Shown piece by piece: positions 5,531 to 11,836 of a DNA stretch of 11,836 bases. Location of the stretch: positions 1-11,836 of the forward strand of contig CAJUQB010000128.1 of the NCBI GenBank assembly GCA_910588285.1, written 5' to 3'. Source of the DNA: an uncultured Lachnospiraceae bacterium. Its GTDB lineage: Bacteria > Bacillota > Clostridia > Lachnospirales > Lachnospiraceae. The notes beneath the pieces are model-generated. The model ran no database searches and was not told the DNA's origin. It saw nothing but the letters and a program-made list of their open reading frames with translations. The translations under genes were made by a program, and so were the position numbers. The first letter of the stretch is position 1, and each line of letters begins with the position of its first letter.

Positions 5531-6868
5531 CTAGTCAAATTCCGTCCCGATCTCATCGGGCTCCGCTTCCAGGTACATGCGCAATGCACCAATCAAATAC
5601 AGAGACCCGGCACAAAACAACAGCTGCCCCGGCCTCCGGCGGACCAGCGCCGTCTTGAGCGCCTCCCTGGCATCTGCAATCGCCGTCACACCCACAGAGC
5701 CGGCCTCCGGCTGTCCCAAAAATGTGTCCATCAGACACTCTGCCGGCAGTGCCCTGGCATTCTCCGGAATCTCCGTAAATACAATCTCCGCCCAGAGGCC
5801 GGACCTGCACAGCAGCTCCAGCGCCTGACCGTAATCCTTCTCGCCCACCATGGAGAACAGCAAAATGGCCTTCTCCTCAATCAGCTCCCCGGCAGCCTCC
5901 AGAAATGCCCGGATCCCGGCAGCATTGTGAGCCCCGTCCAGATAAATCCCGGTCCGAATCTCCTCCATACGCCCCGGCCAGCAGGTTCTCTCAAAGCCTC
6001 TTGTGACAGCCTCCCGGGTGAGCCTGCCAGGCAGCAGCCTGCCTTGGCACAGCGTCTGTACCGCAGCCAGCGCAAGGGCTGCATTCATCACCTGATAGGG
6101 GGCTTGGGACGTAATTGACACATTAGTAACATCATACCCACAATCCAGCGAAAAATCAATCTTTTTCCGGGCCTTTAATAAAATTTTTATGGATTTTTTT
6201 GTAATTTCCAATGCAGGGGCACCAAGCTCCCCGGCCCTGCGCCGGATCACCGCTGCCGCCCTGCTGTCATTGCCGTCAAATACCACCGGTACGGCAGGCT
6301 TAATGATGCCTGCCTTCTCCCCTGCAATCTGCTCAATCGAATCTCCCAGAATCTCCGTGTGCTCCAGGCTGATGGAGGTAATCACGGTAAGAGTGGGAGC
6401 CTTTCGCACATTGGTGGCGTCCAGCCGCCCGCCAAGGCCTGTCTCCACCACAGCGCAGGCCACCTGCTCTCTGGCAAACAGCACCATGGCACAGGCATAG
6501 AGGCATTCAAAAAAGGTAGGATGTGCAAATCCATCGGCCTGCATCCGCTTCACTGCCTCCATGACAGCTTCAAAGCTTTCCAGGAACTGCTGTCTGCTGC
6601 ACAGATTTCCCTGAATGCAGATCCGCTCCCGAATATCTGCCAAATGGGGGGAGGTAAAGGTTCCCACGGAAATGCCGCCCTCCGTCAGAACCCTGGTCAG
6701 GTACGCACAGACACTGCCCTTCCCATTGCTTCCCGCCACATGGAGATAGGCAAATTGATCCTGAGGATTCCCCAGATACCGCATCAGCTCCCTGGTGTGG
6801 GAGGGCTCATTTTTCTTCGTAAATTTCGGTATGGCTAAAATATATGCAACCGCTTCCTCATAGGTCAT
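5531..6868 (-). CDS. folC: Folylpolyglutamate synthase / dihydrofolate synthase
   Basis: FolC joins glutamate to dihydropteroate (dihydrofolate synthase) and adds further glutamates to folates, using ATP in the cytosol. The Mur-ligase-like ATP site VAGSNGKGSV is near residue 45, followed by TFTSPHL. The central domain has VVETGLGGRLDATN, then SLEHTEILGDS and GEKAGIIKP, containing conserved Mg- and phosphate-binding residues. The C-terminal domain begins near RTCWPGRMEEI and IYLDGAHN. At 445 residues from ATG 6868 the length is normal. I chose this ATG because family members start close to MTYEEA and GGTGA precedes it by five bases. In-frame GTG codons at 6880 and 6877, 11-14 bases after an AGGAG, are possible alternatives. 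The start region lies in a long hairpin. The gene follows valS and precedes the small ORF. Confidence 0.93.
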   Translation of the reverse strand: MTYEEAVAYILAIPKFTKKNEPSHTRELMRYLGNPQDQFAYLHVAGSNGKGSVCAYLTRVLTEGGISVGTFTSPHLADIRERICIQGNLCSRQQFLESFEAVMEAVKRMQADGFAHPTFFECLYACAMVLFAREQVACAVVETGLGGRLDATNVRKAPTLTVITSISLEHTEILGDSIEQIAGEKAGIIKPAVPVVFDGNDSRAAAVIRRRAGELGAPALEITKKSIKILLKARKKIDFSLDCGYDVTNVSITSQAPYQVMNAALALAAVQTLCQGRLLPGRLTREAVTRGFERTCWPGRMEEIRTGIYLDGAHNAAGIRAFLEAAGELIEEKAILLFSMVGEKDYGQALELLCRSGLWAEIVFTEIPENARALPAECLMDTFLGQPEAGSVGVTAIADAREALKTALVRRRPGQLLFCAGSLYLIGALRMYLEAEPDEIGTEFD

Positions 6869-6869
6869 A

Positions 6870-6923
6870 AAAATCACCACTCTATTATTTTCTCCTGTTC
6901 CATTATAATAGAATGGTGATTTT
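6870..6923 (-). promoter_or_regulatory. 19-bp hairpin at the folC start with the ribosome binding site in its loop
   Basis: Arms 6905-6923 and 6870-6888 pair over 19 positions in minus-strand RNA, the only non-Watson-Crick pair being one U-G. In plus-strand RNA the same position would be an A-C mismatch. The 16-base loop contains AGGAG (6892-6896). The 3' arm contains the two GTG codons and ends in a T-run that meets ATG 6868. It could be a valS terminator or attenuator, or a structure controlling folC translation. The pairing is certain; the role is inferred. Confidence 0.7.
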
Positions 6924-6975
6924 ATGCAAGGTTATTTTACTTATTTTTCATCGCAAATTCCGACATGGGCCGGCG

Positions 6976-9624
6976 CTATCCCAGCTGTGCCAGCCGCTGG
7001 CTTACCTGCTCCATCATCTGCTGGTACTTTGCAAGCTTCTTGCGCTCCTCGTCAATCTTGGCCTGGGGCGCTTTGCTGATGAATTTCTCATTGCTCAGCA
7101 TACCGTTGGAGCGGGCCAGCTCACGGGCCAGCTTCTCCTTCTCCTTTGTCAGGCGTTCCCGCTCCTTTTCCAGATCCACCAGATCCTCCAGGGGAATATA
7201 AACCACTGCAGCCGCTGTCACCGCGGATACCGCATCCTCCGCAATCCCGCTCTTATCGGCCTGTACCTGAATATGGCTTGCACCCATCAGGGCCATGCAG
7301 ATCTCCTTCTGACTCTCAAAGGCAGCAGCATCTGTGCTGTCCTCGCACACCAGGTACATGTGTGCCTTGCGGCTTGGGGGTACATCCATGGCGGACCGCA
7401 GGTTCCGGACGCTGCGCACAGCCTCCTTCACCTTGTCAATCACTGCCTCCTCTGCCGCAAACTGCCATACTTGCTGATATTCGGGCCATTTTGACAGCAT
7501 AATTGTCTCTTCCTCTGACTGGAGCGTACAGAAAATCTCCTCCGTGATAAAGGGCATATAGGGATGCAGCAGCTTCAGCGCCTGGGTCAGCACGGTTTTC
7601 AATGTCCACAGGGCCGTCCTGGCGGAATCCGGAGCCTCCTCCTTCTTCCAGATGCGGGACTTGGTCATTTCAATATACCAGTCACAGAATTCATCCCAGA
7701 TAAAATCATACACCTTCTGCACCGCGATTCCTAGCTCATACCGATCCATATTGTCAGTCACGTCCTTTGCCAGGGTATTGGCCTTGGACAGAATCCACCG
7801 GTCGGAGGCCTCCAGGCTGGACAGCTCTGGCTCCGCCAGGTCCATGCCCTCCAGGTTCATCATAATATACCGGGAGGCATTCCACACCTTGTTGGCAAAA
7901 TTCCTGCTGGCCTCCACCCGCTCCCAATAGAAGCGCATGTCGTTGCCCGGGGCATTGCCGGTAATCAGGGTCAGCCGCAGGGCGTCTGCACCGTATTTTT
8001 CAATCACCTCCAGAGGGTCAATGCCATTCCCCAGAGATTTGCTCATCTTGCGCCCCTGGGAATCCCGGATCAGCCCGTGGAACAGCACTGTGCCAAAGGG
8101 CTTGTCTCCCATATGCTCGTAGCCGGAGAAGATCATCCGGATCACCCAGAAGAAAATAATGTCATATCCGGTCACCAGCACGTCGTTGGGATAGAAATAT
8201 TTTACCTCCTCCGTATCCTGGGGCCAGCCCAGGGTAGAGAAGGGCCACAATGCTGAGGAAAACCAGGTATCCAGGGTGTCCGGGTCCTGTGTCATATGGG
8301 TGCAGCCGCACTTCGGGCAGCGCTCTGGCATTTCCCGGGCAACCACGATCTCCCCGCAGTCGCCGCAATAGTAGGCCGGGATCCGGTGGCCCCACCACAG
8401 CTGCCGGGAAATACACCAATCCCGGATATTGTCGGTCCAGTTAAAGTAGATCTTCTCCATGCGCTCCGGCAGCAGCTTGATCTCGCCCTTCTTGACAGCC
8501 TCCACCGCAGGCTTGATCAGCTGGTCCATCTTCACAAACCACTGCTGCTTTACCAGAGGCTCCACCGTGGTCATGCAGCGGTCATGGGTTCCCACGCTGT
8601 GGGCATGGGGCACCACCTTCACCAGAAGTCCCTGCTCCTTTAGCTCCTCCACGATCTGCTTTCTGGCCTCATAGCGGTCCATGCCCTGGTATTTTCCGCC
8701 GTTTTTGTTGATGGTGGCATCATCATTCATCACATGGATCTCCGGCAGGTCATGGCGCTTCCCCACCTCAAAATCATTGGGGTCATGGGCCGGCGTAATC
8801 TTCACACAGCCGGTTCCAAACTCCTTGTCCACATAATGGTCCGCAACCACCGGGATCTCCCGGCCAACCAGGGGCAGGATCAGGGTCTTGCCGATCAGGT
8901 CCTGATACCGCTCGTCCTCTGGATTCACTGCCACTGCCGTATCTCCCAGCATGGTCTCCGGACGGGTGGTGGCAATCTCCACAAACCTGCCTTCCTCCCC
9001 CTTCACCGGGTAATTGATGTGCCAGAAGAACCCGTCCTGATCCTCATGCTCCACCTCTGCATCGGAAATAGAGGTCTTGCACACCGGGCACCAGTTGACG
9101 ATCCGGGAACCCTTGTAGATCCAGCCCTTCTCATACATCCGGATAAATACCTCCTGCACGGCCTTAGAGCAGCCCTCATCCAGAGTAAACCGCTCCCGGT
9201 CCCAGTCTGCCGAGGAGCCCAGCTTCTTCAGCTGGCGGATGATTTTGCCGCCGTACTCCTCCTTCCACTGCCAGGTGCGCTCCAGGAATTTGTCCCTGCC
9301 CAGCTCGTTTTTGTCAATGCCCTCCTCCTTCAGAGCCTGAATAACCTTCACCTCTGTGGAGATGGATGCGTGATCCGTCCCCGGCTGCCACAGGGCATTG
9401 TAGCCCTGCATCCGCTTGTAGCGGATCAGGATATCCTGCATGGTATTGTCCAGGGCATGCCCCATATGCAGCTGCCCGGTAATATTGGGGGGCGGCATCA
9501 CAATAGTGAAGGGCTTTTTGCTCCGATCCACCTTGGCATGGAAATATTTGTTGTCCTCCCACTTCTGATACAGTCTGTCCTCAATCCCTTTGGGATCATA
9601 GGTCTTGGCCAGTTCCTTTGCCAT
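6976..9624 (-). CDS. valS: Valyl-tRNA synthetase
   Basis: This class I aminoacyl-tRNA synthetase charges tRNA-Val with valine. The 882 residues show the HIGH-type motif at 53-56 (HMGH, within PPPNITGQLHMGHAL) and KMSKS at 526-530. The CP1 editing domain, at roughly 190-345, includes ATTRPETMLGDTAVA and clears mischarged threonine. A zinc-ribbon-like set Cys420, Cys423, Cys436 and Cys439 lies in CGDCGEIV...CPKCG. The anticodon-binding region is near 610-760 and the C-terminal coiled-coil arm at about 815-882 (LEKERERLTKEKEKL). The segment PGTDHASIST carries Ser where many ValRS have Gly, as I recall for clostridial enzymes. ATG 9624 has AAAGGAG about eight bases upstream. The gene is preceded by a T-box leader, so expression should rise when tRNA-Val is uncharged. 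Confidence 0.97.
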   Translation of the reverse strand: MAKELAKTYDPKGIEDRLYQKWEDNKYFHAKVDRSKKPFTIVMPPPNITGQLHMGHALDNTMQDILIRYKRMQGYNALWQPGTDHASISTEVKVIQALKEEGIDKNELGRDKFLERTWQWKEEYGGKIIRQLKKLGSSADWDRERFTLDEGCSKAVQEVFIRMYEKGWIYKGSRIVNWCPVCKTSISDAEVEHEDQDGFFWHINYPVKGEEGRFVEIATTRPETMLGDTAVAVNPEDERYQDLIGKTLILPLVGREIPVVADHYVDKEFGTGCVKITPAHDPNDFEVGKRHDLPEIHVMNDDATINKNGGKYQGMDRYEARKQIVEELKEQGLLVKVVPHAHSVGTHDRCMTTVEPLVKQQWFVKMDQLIKPAVEAVKKGEIKLLPERMEKIYFNWTDNIRDWCISRQLWWGHRIPAYYCGDCGEIVVAREMPERCPKCGCTHMTQDPDTLDTWFSSALWPFSTLGWPQDTEEVKYFYPNDVLVTGYDIIFFWVIRMIFSGYEHMGDKPFGTVLFHGLIRDSQGRKMSKSLGNGIDPLEVIEKYGADALRLTLITGNAPGNDMRFYWERVEASRNFANKVWNASRYIMMNLEGMDLAEPELSSLEASDRWILSKANTLAKDVTDNMDRYELGIAVQKVYDFIWDEFCDWYIEMTKSRIWKKEEAPDSARTALWTLKTVLTQALKLLHPYMPFITEEIFCTLQSEEETIMLSKWPEYQQVWQFAAEEAVIDKVKEAVRSVRNLRSAMDVPPSRKAHMYLVCEDSTDAAAFESQKEICMALMGASHIQVQADKSGIAEDAVSAVTAAAVVYIPLEDLVDLEKERERLTKEKEKLARELARSNGMLSNEKFISKAPQAKIDEERKKLAKYQQMMEQVSQRLAQLG

Positions 9625-9650
9625 GTTTGTTCTCCTTTCGTTTGCAATAG

Positions 9651-9893
9651 AAAAGCCCTCTACAGCCGAAGCTGCAAAGGGCGTGTTATCGCGGTACCAC
9701 CTTTGTTGCGGAGAATCTCCGCATCTCTCCGGTTCGTAACGGGAACCACCCGGGAGCTCCTACTCATGGTTCAAAGCTCCGGTTCAAAAGCTACCTTCCA
9801 CATTCCCTTCCCGAAGCAGCCTTACAGCCGGTGAGCCGCTCTCTCTGGCGGGGGGTAACATGTACTCCTCTTTCTCATTACCTTTTTCTTATG
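9651..9893 (-). promoter_or_regulatory. T-box riboswitch leader of valS
   Basis: The minus strand carries the T-box core GGTGGTACCGCG (9690-9701). The antiterminator is fully formed: AAAGG pairs with CCTTT and GCG with CGC (9676-9704), leaving the seven-base bulge that reads the tRNA end. The alternative terminator is a 12-pair stem with a TTCG loop (9655-9682), followed by T (9651-9654). Upstream are the AGAGAG and AGTA elements of Stem I, the linker GAGTAGG and a TGCGGAG/CTCCGCA hairpin (9705-9721). Uncharged tRNA should favour readthrough into valS. I could not assign the specifier codon. This leader and its promoter fill most of the 347 bases between valS and the next gene. Confidence 0.93.
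9655..9682 (-). terminator. T-box leader terminator hairpin
   Basis: GCCCTTTGCAGC and GCTGTAGAGGGC pair over 12 positions with two G-U pairs around a TTCG loop, followed by TTTTC. The 5' arm shares CCTTT and CGC with the antiterminator, so the two structures exclude each other. Confidence 0.88.
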
Positions 9894-9899
9894 TTCTAT

Positions 9900-9928
9900 A
9901 TCTTAGACAAAATAGTTTCATTTGTCAA
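9900..9928 (-). promoter_or_regulatory. Sigma-A type promoter of valS
   Basis: On the minus strand a perfect TTGACA (9923-9928) is followed, after exactly 17 bases, by TAAGAT (9900-9905), four of six to the -10 consensus. Transcription would start near 9893, just before the T-box Stem I. Position and spacing fit the valS leader transcript. Confidence 0.75.
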
Positions 9929-9971
9929 GGAAAATCAAAAAATCTTCATCACAATGTAAATTTAGGGTTAC

Positions 9972-11660
9972 TCATCCAATCAAAACCTGCTTCCCCTCAA
10001 AGGCAAACCCATAATGGCGGATCTGCTCCTTCTCAAATCCCCGGCCAATTAACGCAGCATCATAATTTTTATCCCGAATCTGCTGTAACGCGGCTGCTAC
10101 CGTCTCCTCCAGACTGGCCTCCTTCAAGGGCTTACGCACTTTGAATTCAATAATGATCGGATCCAGCCCCGACTCATCCATAGGTACAAGCTGAATATCG
10201 TACCGCCCAAACCCGCTCTCGCGGTTGGAGGTGATCTCATAACGGTCCGCCAGCTCTACCATAAGCCCAAGGACAAAACCATGGTAGAAGCGCTCCGGAG
10301 CATCACTCTTTGCCGCACTCTTTGCAATGTCAAAGCTGCTGAAGGTCACCAAAGCGATTTCATTCATAAATTCATTCATAGCCTCCACGTCATTCAGAAG
10401 CAGTGCCTTCAGAAAATCATTGTAGGGCACATCCTCCGCCCCAAACCAGTCGCGGATCATATCCTCAAACATCATCTGCACTTCCCGGTTGGTCAGTGCC
10501 AGGCGGTAGGTATACCGCTCTGTCTTTACGGAAAAATGCCGTTCCACCACCTTCAGATATCCGCTGGCCAAAAGCATACTCCAGACAGCCCCCCGCTTCT
10601 TCTGCAGCTGGTCAAAGATAATTTCCTCATCAAGCTCTGTCTCCAGAAAGCCTCCCTTTAACAGCTCCTCCATGATGGTTTTGGTCTGAACATTCCCTTG
10701 TCGAATCAACACATTCACCAGGCCGTTAGAACTGCTGTTTGCCCAATATGCCCCCACTTTTCTTTTATCCAGGTAATTGATGATAGACCAGGGATTATAG
10801 ATATCCTTTTTATTTCCGAAAGTAAAGCCGTCATACCAGCTTTTTACCCGCTCCTTCTCCTCCGATCCGCCAAACGCTTCCAGGGATTCAAACACTTCTT
10901 TTTCCGTAAATCCAAAACAATCTGCATATTTGTCGGAGGTAGTGGTAACCACCTCAAGATTATTCAGATCTGAAAAAATGGATTCCTTACTGACTCTGGT
11001 AATCCCTGTCATAATGGCACGTTCCATATAGGGGTTGGTCTTAAATGTGGAATTAAACATACTTCGGATAAACTGCACCAATTCCTTCCAATACCCCTGG
11101 ACATAGGCCTCCTGCAGGGGGGTGTCATATTCATCCAGGAAAATCAAAACCTTCCGGTCATAATAACGGCTCACATAATCCGACAGATACTGCAGTGCGA
11201 GCTCTGCTGTTCCATCACTCATGTCAGCGGTAACAGAATCAAAAAAATGCTGTTCCCGTTCTCCCATATCCTTTCCTGCACGCACATATCCATGAAGCTC
11301 ATACAGCTTCGCCAAGACATGCTTCATCCCCTGCTTTGCCGCTTCAAAGGTTCCTCCCTTGATATTTGCAAAGCTTAGGAAGATCACCGGATAACTTCCC
11401 TGGAGCTTCCGGTATCTCTCCTCCCTCCAGATTGACAGGCCCTCAAACAAATCCCCCCTGCCTTCATATTTCTTGGAAAAAAAACAGTTCATCATGTCCA
11501 GGTTCAAGGTCTTGCCAAAACGCCGGGGGCGGGTAACCAGGGTGACCGCATCCCCATTTTCCCACCATTCCCGGATTAAGTCAGATTTGTCTATAAAGAA
11601 ATAATCATTCTTCCGTATAAATTCAAAGCTCTGCGCCCCAATCGAAATTGTCCGGCCCAT
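9972..11660 (-). CDS. AAA-ATPase-like / PD-(D/E)XK nuclease family protein
   Basis: This encodes 562 residues with the two-domain plan of the AAA-ATPase_like plus DUF1703 (PDDEXK_9) family. The N-terminal half has a Walker A-like TRPRRFGKT at 43-51, the Walker B strand VLIFLDEYDTPL at 171-182 and the conserved TGITRVSKESIFSDLNNLE at 218-236. The C-terminal domain, at about 410-560, has the nuclease core D488 in GRYDIQLVP, then IIIEFKVRK with Glu505 and Lys507, and Gln527 in the following helix. All expected catalytic residues appear present. The family is multi-copy in many anaerobic gut bacteria; its function is not established, though defence or mobile-element roles are often suggested. ATG 11660 has AGGAGGTG immediately upstream. 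The gene stands alone. Length is normal, with no sign of truncation. Confidence 0.88.
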   Translation of the reverse strand: MGRTISIGAQSFEFIRKNDYFFIDKSDLIREWWENGDAVTLVTRPRRFGKTLNLDMMNCFFSKKYEGRGDLFEGLSIWREERYRKLQGSYPVIFLSFANIKGGTFEAAKQGMKHVLAKLYELHGYVRAGKDMGEREQHFFDSVTADMSDGTAELALQYLSDYVSRYYDRKVLIFLDEYDTPLQEAYVQGYWKELVQFIRSMFNSTFKTNPYMERAIMTGITRVSKESIFSDLNNLEVVTTTSDKYADCFGFTEKEVFESLEAFGGSEEKERVKSWYDGFTFGNKKDIYNPWSIINYLDKRKVGAYWANSSSNGLVNVLIRQGNVQTKTIMEELLKGGFLETELDEEIIFDQLQKKRGAVWSMLLASGYLKVVERHFSVKTERYTYRLALTNREVQMMFEDMIRDWFGAEDVPYNDFLKALLLNDVEAMNEFMNEIALVTFSSFDIAKSAAKSDAPERFYHGFVLGLMVELADRYEITSNRESGFGRYDIQLVPMDESGLDPIIIEFKVRKPLKEASLEETVAAALQQIRDKNYDAALIGRGFEKEQIRHYGFAFEGKQVLIG

Positions 11661-11707
11661 AAAACACCTCCTGTCTCCGGTCTCTGCTTCTGGTTCTTGC
11701 TAAGGTT

Positions 11708-11736
11708 ATCGTAACATAAAAGCCAGCGCTGCGCAA
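11708..11736 (-). promoter_or_regulatory. Possible promoter of the AAA/PD-(D/E)XK gene
   Basis: On the minus strand TTGCGC (11731-11736) and TACGAT (11708-11713) are separated by 17 bases, about 50 bases before the start codon. The match is three of six and four of six to the sigma-A consensus, so this is only a plausible site. No alternative stands out in the 176 bases upstream of the gene. Confidence 0.4.
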
Positions 11737-11836
11737 GGCTGCCCTTCCTCCAAGCCAAAAAACAGCCGGTTGCGCGTTACTATTCACGGCCAATGTCATT
11801 AACTTAAGCAGATGGAAAAAATCTTATCTATAGTCT

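Noticed and set aside
8734..9834. A 366-codon + strand open frame opposite valS and its leader
   Set aside because: It is antisense to a clear ValRS gene and to the T-box leader, has low-complexity His/Leu-rich content and no recognisable domain; it is a shadow of codon bias.

Overview
The window looks like chromosome from a spore-forming Gram-positive anaerobe of the Clostridia, most likely a Lachnospiraceae-type gut bacterium. The reasons are a complete spoIIA sporulation operon (spoIIAA-spoIIAB-sigF), a T-box leader upstream of valS, clostridial-looking ValRS and FolC proteins, strong AGGAGG-type ribosome binding sites and a PD-(D/E)XK/AAA-like protein of a family abundant in these genomes. 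The genus is not established.

Region 1 (1-2284, + strand) is AT-richer than the rest and looks like an acquired, decaying accessory patch. It holds a GNAT acetyltransferase with a probable 5' frameshift, a 34-codon N-terminal stub of a second GNAT overlapping it by ATGA, an intact Sat-like GNAT (813-1334), a compact transglutaminase-fold protein 13 bp downstream (1348-1845), and a frameshifted C-terminal remnant of an AlbA_2/divergent-AAA type regulator joined directly to the end of the transglutaminase gene. A perfect 32-nt palindrome (2284-2315) acts as a shared terminator between this patch and the convergent minus-strand genes.

Region 2 (2327-3873, minus) is the spoIIA operon, read spoIIAA, spoIIAB, sigF. 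It encodes the partner-switching module that holds sigma-F inactive until forespore formation. SpoIIAA is shorter than the B. subtilis protein and ends inside a three-copy 13-nt tandem repeat. spoIIAB appears to start at a TTG.

Region 3 (3917-9905, minus) reads: valS promoter and T-box leader, valS, a hairpin that spans the folC start, folC, a 46-residue acidic protein, and a zinc-ribbon/TPR single-pass membrane protein, closed by an intrinsic terminator just before spoIIAA. valS, folC, the small ORF and the TPR gene are close enough to be co-transcribed, with the folC hairpin as a possible control point.

Region 4 (9972-11836, minus) carries one long AAA-ATPase-like/PD-(D/E)XK protein with a strong ribosome binding site and a plausible promoter, followed by a short upstream non-coding stretch to the window edge.

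No rRNA, tRNA, CRISPR array, transposase or phage gene was seen. I find no convincing large new system. The best candidates for a second look are the folC-start hairpin, the 46-aa protein with its zinc-ribbon/TPR neighbour, the repeat-disrupted spoIIAA-spoIIAB junction, and the GNAT/transglutaminase pair.
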